Origin: Vibrio bivalvicida
GTDB taxonomy: Bacteria; Pseudomonadota; Gammaproteobacteria; Enterobacterales; Vibrionaceae
Reading direction: 5' to 3'
Assembly: GCF_001399455.2 (NCBI RefSeq)
Contig: NZ_LLEI02000064.1
Span: 1-64,000, forward strand
DNA: 64,000 nucleotides
Shown: piece by piece, positions 25,945-34,106 of the stretch
How positions within the stretch are numbered: the stretch's first letter is position 1
How the letters are laid out: every line of letters starts with the position of its first letter
Position numbers and translations under genes: made by a program
Notes under the pieces: model-generated
The model's input: the letters and a program-made list of their open reading frames with translations, nothing else
The model's database searches: none
What the model was told of the DNA's origin: nothing

Positions 25945-27465
25945 TTGTTGTATAACTTCAAACACTTAAGTATTCGCCAGATCACTATCTTTGTCTCTAT
26001 GATAGCGGCGGTGTTATTTCTGTTTTTCTACCTTTCCTTCAAGTTGCTTTGGAGTCACGACCAAGCACTCGATCAGTCTAAAAATCGACAACAGTTCGAA
26101 CTAGAGCGCGTAGAAACGGTGCTAAGTATGGAGGAATTAGAACTTCGCGCATCAATTGAAGATTATGCTGCATGGACAACAATGGCTCGGTATGTTGACC
26201 AGCCAAATGACTTGTTCATCAATGAAAGCATTGGCCCACATGCATTTTCCTCAAAGCATATTGATGCCATTGTCATATTTGATCCGGACGTCAATACCGT
26301 TTGGAGTGGCGTTTACAATGGTGAGGCCATTGTAAATATGTCTTTTCTAGCTTTGGAAAAGCGCGCTGTCATTGATAAGGTTTTGTCTAATGCCGTCAAC
26401 GCTCAGCAAGATACCGTCCAGTCTTTCGTTGATTACGCTGTCTATAATGATTCGGTATTTATGGTTGCCTCTTCAAGAATTTGCCTTAGCGACGGCAAAG
26501 AGTGTGAGCATGGTTACTTGCTGTTTATTAGAAAAATCAGAGAAGAATTCATCAAGCAGATTGAGGCTTCAACAGGAGTAGGAATTTATATACTTCCTTC
26601 TTATGGAGAAGTGAAAAATATCGAATCAAATAGCACTATCCTTTATCGAGATGACGTGATTGACGATGCGCTTAAAATTGCAATTAACGTCTCGCACAAT
26701 GAAATCCTGCCCGAGTTCCTACCTAAAGCTGAGATTGCTGCGTTGTCTTTGTTTGCTCTGATTACCTTTGCAGTGAATCTTTACGTAGTGACAAACTTAG
26801 TCAAGCCCTTAAAAGCCGCTCAGCAATATCTAAAACAGTTTCAAAAGTCCGGTGACCGACTCCCGAGTGAAGATACATTCATTTCGAAAGAGATGCGCAG
26901 CTTCGCAAGACAAATCAATGATTTAATCAATGAGCTTGAAGATAAACGGGCAATCTTACGAAAGCAGTCGACGATAGATAGCCTGACCCAAATTGCCAAT
27001 AGAAGATTACTGTATGAAACCGCTCATGACTTAATAGAAACGCTAGAATACAAGTACATTGCCGTTATCCTAATAGATGTCGACCATTTCAAGCTTTTCA
27101 ATGACAACTATGGGCACCTAGAGGGGGATGAAGCGTTACGTAGAGTTGCTAAAGCACTTCAATCTGTTGACACCCGATATGAAAAGCTCGTGTCAAGGTA
27201 TGGCGGAGAGGAATTTTGTATCCTTCTGGCTGGAGATCATCCACTTGTATTAGATGGCTACCTGAAAATACTGGTCAATTGCGTCGATGAACTGGGTATA
27301 AAGCATGAACACTCTCCAACAAGCGACACGCTAACCATTAGTGTAGGAGCGACATCAGGTGAGTTAGATTCTTACAGTCAACTATCCCACTGGTTCCAAA
27401 AAGCGGATCAAGCACTATACGAAGCAAAAAATAATGGCCGAAATGGCTTTCATATTCTCTGGTAG
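25945..27465 (+). CDS. Diguanylate cyclase with periplasmic CHASE4-type sensor and HAMP-like linker
   Basis: This protein has about 506 residues. The TTG at 25945 is preferred because AGGTGA lies seven bases upstream; TTG at 25909, in frame, has no SD. It has membrane helices near 20-40 and 265-290, with a periplasmic region between. The segment MEELELRASIEDYAAWTTMARYV is typical of CHASE4 sensors (ELxxxxxDYAxWxxxxxYV). A HAMP-like linker and a GGDEF domain follow (about 350-505; SRYGGEEFCILLAG with intact GGEEF, and KADQALYEAKNNGRN). It should make c-di-GMP in response to an unknown periplasmic signal. Confidence 0.9.
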   Translation: MLYNFKHLSIRQITIFVSMIAAVLFLFFYLSFKLLWSHDQALDQSKNRQQFELERVETVLSMEELELRASIEDYAAWTTMARYVDQPNDLFINESIGPHAFSSKHIDAIVIFDPDVNTVWSGVYNGEAIVNMSFLALEKRAVIDKVLSNAVNAQQDTVQSFVDYAVYNDSVFMVASSRICLSDGKECEHGYLLFIRKIREEFIKQIEASTGVGIYILPSYGEVKNIESNSTILYRDDVIDDALKIAINVSHNEILPEFLPKAEIAALSLFALITFAVNLYVVTNLVKPLKAAQQYLKQFQKSGDRLPSEDTFISKEMRSFARQINDLINELEDKRAILRKQSTIDSLTQIANRRLLYETAHDLIETLEYKYIAVILIDVDHFKLFNDNYGHLEGDEALRRVAKALQSVDTRYEKLVSRYGGEEFCILLAGDHPLVLDGYLKILVNCVDELGIKHEHSPTSDTLTISVGATSGELDSYSQLSHWFQKADQALYEAKNNGRNGFHILW

Positions 27466-27727
27466 TACCTTGTTTTCGTTATACGTGCAGTTAGCGGAAT
27501 ATACCAAAGAGCCATTGCCACCTGTAGTTGAAGCCGTGTCAGGGTTAGCGACCCTGTTGCTACAACCAAGCGATGCTTTGGCGAAAGCGTAGTTAGCCGC
27601 GAACAAATACATGCAAAGTGAACTGAACACAGTTCGTTTTGCCGTAAGCTTCAATATTGACTTTGCCCTTTACTCTCCCTCATTTACCCTTACAATTGTG
27701 CCAAGTTTGAATTTCAAGGTTAGTTCT

Positions 27728-28663
27728 ATGTCTATCCAATGGTTCCCGGGCCATATGCACAAGGCTCAAAAAGAGATTGCTGAAGCGATCCCTCAGATCG
27801 ATGTGATTATTGAGGTGCTTGACGCACGTATCCCTTTTAGTAGCGAAAACCCTATGATTGCAGAGTTAAAGGAAGATAAGCCAGTTGTAAAAGTGCTCAA
27901 TAAACGTGATCTCGCTGATCCAGAACTGACTCAACTGTGGATTGACCATTTTGAGAAAGAGCACAACGTAAAAGCGATTGCGATTACCACATCACAGCCA
28001 CACGAAGTGCAGAAGATCATGGAGTTGGTCCGTAAGCTTGCGCCACACCGTGAAGAGATCGGTAAAAACATTCGCACCATGATTATGGGCATCCCGAATG
28101 TAGGTAAGTCGACCATCATCAATTCACTGGCCGGTCGTACCATCGCTGTAACAGGCAACCAACCTGCGGTAACTCGCCGTCAGCAACGCATTAACTTGCA
28201 AAATGGTATCGTGCTTTCCGACACTCCGGGAATTCTGTGGCCGAAAGTTGAAAACCCGCACAGTGGCTTCCGCCTTGCTGCGACTGGCGCGGTAAAAGAT
28301 ACTGCAATGGAATACGATGAAGTCGCGTTTTATACAGTTGAATACCTTGCCAAAGCGTACCCTCAGCGCTTACAAGCGCGTTATGAGATTGAAGAGCTTC
28401 CTGAAAGCGATATCGAGCTAATGGAAGAGATTGGTCGTCGACGCGGAGCATTGCGTTCAGGCGGTCGAGTAGACTTGCATAAATGTTCGGAGATTCTACT
28501 CCACGAGTTACGTAACGGTACGCTTGGGCAAATCACATTAGAGCTGCCTGAAATGATTACCCAAGAGCTTATCGAAGTTGAACTTGAAGCAACTCGAAAA
28601 GCAGAAGAGAAAGCGAAGAAGAAAGAAGAACGTCGCAAGCGTTATCTTAAAAACAAACGCTAA
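27728..28663 (+). CDS. rbgA: Ribosome biogenesis GTPase RbgA/YlqF
   Basis: This circularly permuted GTPase has about 311 residues. The start at ATG 27728 matches the family start MSIQWFPGHMHKAQKEI and is preceded by AAGG at 27717-27720. A longer in-frame start at 27611 would add an unconserved 39-residue leader. The G motifs come in permuted order: G4 (NKRD) near residue 60, then G1 (GIPNVGKS) near 120 and G3 (DTPG) near 165. It assists late assembly of the large ribosomal subunit. The highly charged Lys/Arg-rich C-terminus is likely to contact rRNA. It is followed by a strong terminator. Confidence 0.94.
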   Translation: MSIQWFPGHMHKAQKEIAEAIPQIDVIIEVLDARIPFSSENPMIAELKEDKPVVKVLNKRDLADPELTQLWIDHFEKEHNVKAIAITTSQPHEVQKIMELVRKLAPHREEIGKNIRTMIMGIPNVGKSTIINSLAGRTIAVTGNQPAVTRRQQRINLQNGIVLSDTPGILWPKVENPHSGFRLAATGAVKDTAMEYDEVAFYTVEYLAKAYPQRLQARYEIEELPESDIELMEEIGRRRGALRSGGRVDLHKCSEILLHELRNGTLGQITLELPEMITQELIEVELEATRKAEEKAKKKEERRKRYLKNKR

Positions 28664-28672
28664 TTTGACTAA

Positions 28673-28698
28673 GGGCAGTGATTACACTGCCCTTTTTT
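28673..28698 (+). terminator. Intrinsic terminator of rbgA
   Basis: The stem GGGCAGTG/CACTGCCC (28673-28692) has an ATTA loop and is followed by six T residues. Confidence 0.92.
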
Positions 28699-28743
28699 GT
28701 GACCTATTGTTATAGTGTAACAAAAAGAACATGAGATATATTG

Positions 28744-29724
28744 ATGAGCATACCTACTAACATCATCACAGGATTCTTAGGAACAGGTAAAACTACCGCA
28801 ATCCTTAATCTGCTACAAGAAAAGCCCGTAGGCGAACGCTGGGCAGTATTGGTCAATGAGTTTGGCGAAATCGGTATTGATGGCGCCATACTGACCGTTC
28901 AAGGAGCCCTTATTAAAGAAGTTCCTGGCGGCTGTATGTGCTGCGCAGCAGGCGTGCCTATGTCTGTGGCAATTACCGCACTACTTAGAACCAACCCTGA
29001 CCGACTTATTGTTGAACCAACAGGGCTTGGACACGCACACAAAGTACTGGCAACACTCACCTCTAGCCAGTTCTCTGACTATATCGACCTAAGAGCGACT
29101 ATTGGTCTGGTTGATCCAAGAAATCTGCTTAAAGACAAGTATCTGCAAAACCAAAACTTTACTGATCAATTGGCTATCTCTGACATTATCATTGGTAACA
29201 AAGTCGATCAGTGCCACGTCAGCGATGTTGACGCTTTCAATGACTGGGTCACAGACCAAACACCTCCTAAGATATTCAGCCAGTTGGTCAAACATGGTAA
29301 TTTTCCGATCGAACTGCTTGATTCACCTCGCCGCGACAGCTCACCATCCTCAGACGTAGCTGAATATCACCACGAACATACCGAGCTAGAACCACAGTTT
29401 GACCTAGCTCCGAATCAGTCCTATGCTCGCAAAGAGAATAAAGGCCAAGGTTATTATAGCTGCGGATGGATCTTTGGTGCAGAAATCATATTTGGTTTCG
29501 ATGACCTTTTTTCAGTGCTGTCAGACATAACAGCGGAAAGGGTTAAAGGTGTTTTAAATACGTCAAATGGCTGCTTTGCATTTAACGTAAGTAACGGCGT
29601 TGTCTCAGTAAATGAGATGTCATTAGAAGGGTTTGAAAGTCGCTTAGAGGTAATAGATAACCAATTGCTTCCTTGGGACCAACTTGAGAATGTCTTAAAA
29701 CAAATCTCCAATTTAGAGAAATAA
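28744..29724 (+). CDS. yeiR: CobW/COG0523 metal-related GTPase YeiR
   Basis: This G3E-family P-loop GTPase has about 326 residues. Walker A is GFLGTGKTT near residue 10. The zinc-binding CxCC motif (GGCMCCAAG) is near residue 60, and there is a NKVD guanine-specificity motif. YeiR-type proteins bind zinc and have GTPase activity, and are thought to act as metal chaperones or insertases for an unknown client. The ATG at 28744 is taken as start; the TTG just before it is in frame but less likely. There is no Zur box visible upstream. The gene stands alone between rbgA and clcA. Confidence 0.9.
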   Translation: MSIPTNIITGFLGTGKTTAILNLLQEKPVGERWAVLVNEFGEIGIDGAILTVQGALIKEVPGGCMCCAAGVPMSVAITALLRTNPDRLIVEPTGLGHAHKVLATLTSSQFSDYIDLRATIGLVDPRNLLKDKYLQNQNFTDQLAISDIIIGNKVDQCHVSDVDAFNDWVTDQTPPKIFSQLVKHGNFPIELLDSPRRDSSPSSDVAEYHHEHTELEPQFDLAPNQSYARKENKGQGYYSCGWIFGAEIIFGFDDLFSVLSDITAERVKGVLNTSNGCFAFNVSNGVVSVNEMSLEGFESRLEVIDNQLLPWDQLENVLKQISNLEK

Positions 29725-30143
29725 CTCTTCCTCTAAACGACAAGAGGCGCACCAATCAGTGCGCCCTATCCCTCGTTACTCAATCGTGAGTTTGCGAATC
29801 AGGAAGTCATTATGTTGCGACCTGATAAAAAACGAGGCTTTCAATTTTACTGTTGAATCCATCCAAATTGTAGGTAAGGCGAGATTTCCTCCATGCGGGT
29901 CGGTTCAAATAGCCTTACCCTTTAACTATGGTTCAAAACAACGATTATGCAAGCTCTAATCCACTATGCTTGTGACGATATTGTGATTTCCCTCCAGTAA
30001 TTTCCATACTTTTCTTCCACCATTGCCGTTATATCAATTTTGAAAATCAATATTCCATTCTTATTGCTATAGTTAGTGGCGCTCACGAGTATAATTCTTA
30101 TGATAAACATCACAATTTCCTATCATACCGGAGCCTCATCTTC
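29725..30143. other. Intergenic region between yeiR and clcA
   Basis: This 419 bp region holds a GGCGCAC/GTGCGCC hairpin at 29746-29765 without a T tract, probably the yeiR transcript end. It also has a perfect eight-base inverted repeat, GGTAAGGC (29873-29880) and GCCTTACC (29912-29919), enclosing 31 bases. The clcA promoter is expected in the second half, where GGAG lies ten bases before the clcA ATG. No gene was recognised. Confidence 0.45.
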
Positions 30144-31544
30144 ATGACCAAGAGAGAAAAATTTAAGCTATCCTTACTCGCCAAAGTACCCAAGGATGCG
30201 GTAAATCAATTTCTCTCAAGGGACAAAACACCATTATCGGTGCTCGCTCTGTCATTAATTGTTGGCGTTCTTGCTGGTTTAGTGGGAACTTACTTTGAAA
30301 TTGCTGTCCATTTCGTTTCTGAAACTCGTACCGATTGGCTAATAAGTAAAATCGGTAGTGTGCTCCCCTTGTGGCTCGCCGCTTTTCTTATCAGTGCTAC
30401 TCTTGCCTTTATCGGTTACTTCCTTGTTCATCGATTCGCTCCTGAAGCGGCAGGTTCAGGTATACCTGAAATAGAAGGGGCAATGGATGGTATTCGTCCT
30501 GTACGCTGGTGGAGAGTGATTCCAGTGAAATTCTTTGGCGGAATGGGCGCTCTTGGTTCAGGAATGGTGCTTGGTCGTGAAGGGCCTACTGTTCAAATGG
30601 GCGGGGCGATCGGGCGCATGGTGACCGATATTTTTAAAGTCAAAGATGACGATACACGCCATTCATTACTCGCCTCGGGGACGGCTGGTGGTCTTGCGGC
30701 TGCATTTAATGCACCATTGGCCGGCATCATGTTTGTGGTCGAGGAAATGCGCCCGCAATTTCGCTACTCTTTGATTTCGATTCGAGCGGTGATCATTTCA
30801 GCCATATCAGCCAATATTGTCTTTCGATACATTAATGGCCAGCATGCCGTGATTACCATGCCACAATATGAGGCACCAGAGCTTCCAGTTCTGTGGTTGT
30901 TCTTACTTCTTGGTGCTTTGTTTGGTATTTTCGGTGTCATTTTCAACCAACTAGTCACGCTGTCTCAAGACCTGTTTGTCAAACTCCATCGCAATGATAG
31001 AAAACGCTATTTGATTACGGGTTCACTGATCGGCGGCTGTTTCGGCATTATGTTGCTCTACTTCCCTTCAGTCACGGGTGGTGGTATAGGCTTAATACCT
31101 ACCATTACTAATGGTGGTTATAGCGCGCAAATTCTACTTCTGCTGTTTGCAGCACGTATCGCGACAACGCTGATTTGTTTTGGCTCTGGCGCTCCTGGAG
31201 GAATTTTCGCCCCCATGCTTGCTCTGGGAACCTTATTTGGTTACGCATTCGGTTTAATCGCCCAAGGCCTTCTGCCTGACTTAAACATCACCCCTGGAAT
31301 GTTCGCTATTGCAGGGATGGGAGCGCTGTTTGCTGCCACCGTGCGCGCTCCAATTACGGGGATTTTGCTCGTGATCGAAATGACCAATAACTACTATTTA
31401 ATCCTTCCACTTATCATCACCAGTTTAGGCGCGGTTATTTTTGCTCAACTACTTGGTGGTCAGCCTATCTATAGCCAATTGCTCCACCGAACTCTGAAAA
31501 ATGAGAAGTTGAGGCAGAAAGATCTTCCGACCAATGAACAATGA
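30144..31544 (+). CDS. clcA: H+/Cl- exchange transporter ClcA
   Basis: This 466-residue CLC-family antiporter exchanges two chloride ions for one proton across the inner membrane and supports extreme acid resistance. The selectivity motifs are intact: GSGIPEIEG near residue 108, GREGPTVQMG near 150 (with the gating glutamate that marks exchangers), and GAPGGIFAP near 355. The length fits E. coli ClcA (473 residues). It is transcribed alone from an AT-rich promoter region and followed after about 120 bp by an unrelated membrane protein gene. Confidence 0.95.
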   Translation: MTKREKFKLSLLAKVPKDAVNQFLSRDKTPLSVLALSLIVGVLAGLVGTYFEIAVHFVSETRTDWLISKIGSVLPLWLAAFLISATLAFIGYFLVHRFAPEAAGSGIPEIEGAMDGIRPVRWWRVIPVKFFGGMGALGSGMVLGREGPTVQMGGAIGRMVTDIFKVKDDDTRHSLLASGTAGGLAAAFNAPLAGIMFVVEEMRPQFRYSLISIRAVIISAISANIVFRYINGQHAVITMPQYEAPELPVLWLFLLLGALFGIFGVIFNQLVTLSQDLFVKLHRNDRKRYLITGSLIGGCFGIMLLYFPSVTGGGIGLIPTITNGGYSAQILLLLFAARIATTLICFGSGAPGGIFAPMLALGTLFGYAFGLIAQGLLPDLNITPGMFAIAGMGALFAATVRAPITGILLVIEMTNNYYLILPLIITSLGAVIFAQLLGGQPIYSQLLHRTLKNEKLRQKDLPTNEQ

Positions 31545-31662
31545 GGTTTGCGTCGCAACCGTTTGGCTTGTTATGATCGCGGCAATTAACCCCACATCAT
31601 CGGAAGTTAACGGCAAATCCCCATCGACAGGAGTAGCGTTAACCAAATAAGGATAGCAGCAG

Positions 31663-32634
31663 TTGAACTGGAGACGCTTTACTCAATTCCAGAGTGTCCC
31701 GCCTTCTCAGGCTTCGCTGGCATTAGGAGTCATTGGGCTTGGTCATGCTTGGGCATTGTACATTCCTGAAGTTGGGGAGGTCATTAGGCCTTATTTTGCT
31801 GGCTTAGGTGCAATCTTGTTGTTTCCTGTGCTTGTGAAGTATCTATCAAGCTACAGCGCCTTCATGAATGATATTCGCCACCCCCTCAGCGGAAGCCTGA
31901 TGGCACCGATGAGTATGGCTTTGTTGATATTATGTGATTACCTCGCCGTGATATCACCGATTATCGCTTACCCATTGTGGTTTGCCGCGCTGCTTTTACA
32001 CCTAACTATGATGACATTGTTCTTCTCGTTTCAACTATTGAATTTCAAAATGTCCAATATAGTTCCAAGTTGGTTTCTTTATCCCGTTGGGGTCATTAGT
32101 AGCTCTTTGGCGGGTACACAATTTGGGCACACTGTTTTTTCAGAAACCTTAGTCACTATTTGTATTACCATCTATTTCTTCATGTTGCCCTTGGTACTTT
32201 ATCGCCTTGTTTTTGAAGGGATGCTACCTAAAAGAGCAAAGCCTACGCTAGCAATAATGGCTGCACCAATTAACCTCACGCTTGCAACCTATTTAGTGAA
32301 TTTCCCACAGCCAGATCCAATACTGACTGGAGCCCTAGCGGGAATAGCCATCACGATGACCTTATTGATCTACTTGTGCTACATCAGGTTAATGAGACTA
32401 AAATTTCAACCATCGATTGCGGCGGTGACCTTTCCCTCGGTTATCAGTACCATTGCAATGCACAGATTGACGTCATTTTTTTCCGAAAGCCACCCTCATT
32501 GGTATTGGTTACACAACTTTGGGCTGTTTGAGTTGTCAGTGGCGACTGGGTTGGTCGCATGGGTGGCGGCTGGTTATTTAAAGATGTACTGGCCAGAATT
32601 CTTCCGAACGAATATTAAAGTCAATTCACAATAA
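31663..32634 (+). CDS. TDT family (TehA/SLAC1-like) membrane transporter
   Basis: This 323-residue protein has about ten hydrophobic helices, as in the TehA/SLAC1 fold (five helical hairpins). The start is TTG at 31663, with AAGGA nine bases upstream. The pattern fits the TDT family: FTQFQSVPPSQASLALGVIGLG at the start, RHPLSGSLMAPMSMALL near 75 and PSWFLYPVGVISSSLAGT near 145. TDT proteins act as exporters or channels for tellurite-like oxyanions, anions or C4-dicarboxylates; the substrate here cannot be told. It lies upstream of cqsA in the same direction, but a 212 bp AT-rich gap suggests separate transcription. Confidence 0.8.
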   Translation: MNWRRFTQFQSVPPSQASLALGVIGLGHAWALYIPEVGEVIRPYFAGLGAILLFPVLVKYLSSYSAFMNDIRHPLSGSLMAPMSMALLILCDYLAVISPIIAYPLWFAALLLHLTMMTLFFSFQLLNFKMSNIVPSWFLYPVGVISSSLAGTQFGHTVFSETLVTICITIYFFMLPLVLYRLVFEGMLPKRAKPTLAIMAAPINLTLATYLVNFPQPDPILTGALAGIAITMTLLIYLCYIRLMRLKFQPSIAAVTFPSVISTIAMHRLTSFFSESHPHWYWLHNFGLFELSVATGLVAWVAAGYLKMYWPEFFRTNIKVNSQ

Positions 32635-32846
32635 TTAAAAATGACATGTAATAAATTAACCATTAAATATTAATTAAGGTAGACTCCCTATAGGGTAATT
32701 ATTTTCATTCAATATAACATTGATTATAATTTTATCTGTTAGTATACGCAAGAAAATCACATTTCCTATTAGATTTCTTATTCAACTGTATTTATACATA
32801 GCTATGTCAGCTGGCGCATAAAACCATTTAATTAAGGCTATGTATT

Positions 32847-34028
32847 ATGAATATGTTAACGACTCGCTCTCGTCTACCTGAGTTTATCGACAGACGAATC
32901 AACTACTATGTTTCCGACCTAATAAATACAAAAGATAACGGCAGAAACTTAGTATTAGGTAAGAAGCCACACACCGGTGATATCATTTTGCAAAGTAACG
33001 ACTACCTTGCGCTGACACATCACCCTAAAATCATAGACGCTCAAGTTAGTTCACTGCTCTCCCATAAGGACACGGCGTTTATGTCGAATGTGTTTTTGCA
33101 CAGTGATGGATTAGACAAGTCGGTTGAGCACCGCCTTGCAGACTATACTGGCTTTCAAACTTGTACCATTGCTCCTTCAGGTTGGATTGCGAACATAGGT
33201 TTACTGCAGACTATCTGTGACTCAGACACCAATGTCTATATTGATTTCTTTGCTCATATGTCGCTGTGGGAAGGCGCGAGAATTGCGGGAGCGAATATCC
33301 ACCCCTTCATGCATAACAATGCCCGTCACCTTAAGCGTACCATCAAACGAAACGGCCCAGGCGTTGTCTTAGTTGACTCTATTTACAGCACCATAGGGAC
33401 AATTGCACCATTACAAGAGATCGTTGACATCGCCAAAGAACTTGGCTGTGCAGTCGTCGTTGACGAGTCTCATTCGTTGGGAACACACGGTAGTCGTGGG
33501 GCGGGCTTACTTGAGGCGCTCGATTTAACTAACCAAGTCGACTTCATGACTGCAAGTCTTGCCAAAACCTTTGCCTACCGAGCGGGGGCAGTGTGGTGCA
33601 ACAATCTAGCAGGCCAGGTGGTTCCCTATGTGTCGTTCCCGTCTATTTTTAGCTCAGCAATGATGGCGTTCGAGTTAGATAGAATTGCCGCTACATTAAG
33701 CGTGATTAAAGACAGTGAACAAGCACGAACACAACTGACATACTGCGCAGAACAAGTTGTCTCTGGCCTAAAAGATATTGGGTTTGATATACGGAGTGAG
33801 TCTCAGATCATAGGCTTAGAAACCGGAGAAAAAACCAATACGCGCAAAGTGCGTGATTTCTTTGAAGATAATGGCGTATTCGGATCAGTATTCTGTACAC
33901 CTGCCACCCCAGATAATAAAAACATCTTGCGACTTTCATTAAATAGCTCCTTAACTAACAATGATATAGATAAGGTTCTATCTGTCGCACGCAAAGCCTA
34001 CTACAATAAGGATTTATATTTCGTTTAA
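32847..34028 (+). CDS. cqsA: CAI-1 autoinducer synthase CqsA
   Basis: This 393-residue PLP-dependent enzyme of the alpha-oxoamine synthase family joins an acyl-CoA to S-adenosylmethionine to make the alpha-aminoketone precursor of CAI-1, the Vibrio quorum-sensing signal. The PLP lysine is Lys240 in SLAKTFAYRAG, with Asp206 and His209 in VVVDESHSLGTHG. Further CqsA-typical motifs are LQSNDYLALT near 50 and YIDFFAHMSLWEG near 133. AAGG lies 10-13 bases before the ATG. A ten-base palindrome, CCCTATAGGG, lies upstream at 32686-32695. It converges on cqsS, the receptor gene for its product, exactly as in V. cholerae. Confidence 0.96.
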   Translation: MNMLTTRSRLPEFIDRRINYYVSDLINTKDNGRNLVLGKKPHTGDIILQSNDYLALTHHPKIIDAQVSSLLSHKDTAFMSNVFLHSDGLDKSVEHRLADYTGFQTCTIAPSGWIANIGLLQTICDSDTNVYIDFFAHMSLWEGARIAGANIHPFMHNNARHLKRTIKRNGPGVVLVDSIYSTIGTIAPLQEIVDIAKELGCAVVVDESHSLGTHGSRGAGLLEALDLTNQVDFMTASLAKTFAYRAGAVWCNNLAGQVVPYVSFPSIFSSAMMAFELDRIAATLSVIKDSEQARTQLTYCAEQVVSGLKDIGFDIRSESQIIGLETGEKTNTRKVRDFFEDNGVFGSVFCTPATPDNKNILRLSLNSSLTNNDIDKVLSVARKAYYNKDLYFV

Positions 34029-34034
34029 ATAATA

Positions 34035-34058
34035 AAGCGCCTCAAAAAAGAGGCGCTT
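34035..34058. terminator. Terminator hairpin between cqsA and cqsS
   Basis: A perfect nine-base stem AAGCGCCTC/GAGGCGCTT has an A6 loop. It lies between two converging genes and the T tracts are weak, so it may act as a bidirectional end. Confidence 0.65.
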
Positions 34059-34106
34059 GATAAATTAATTTTCATACCGGAGTGATGACTGCACATTTAT
34101 AGCCCG

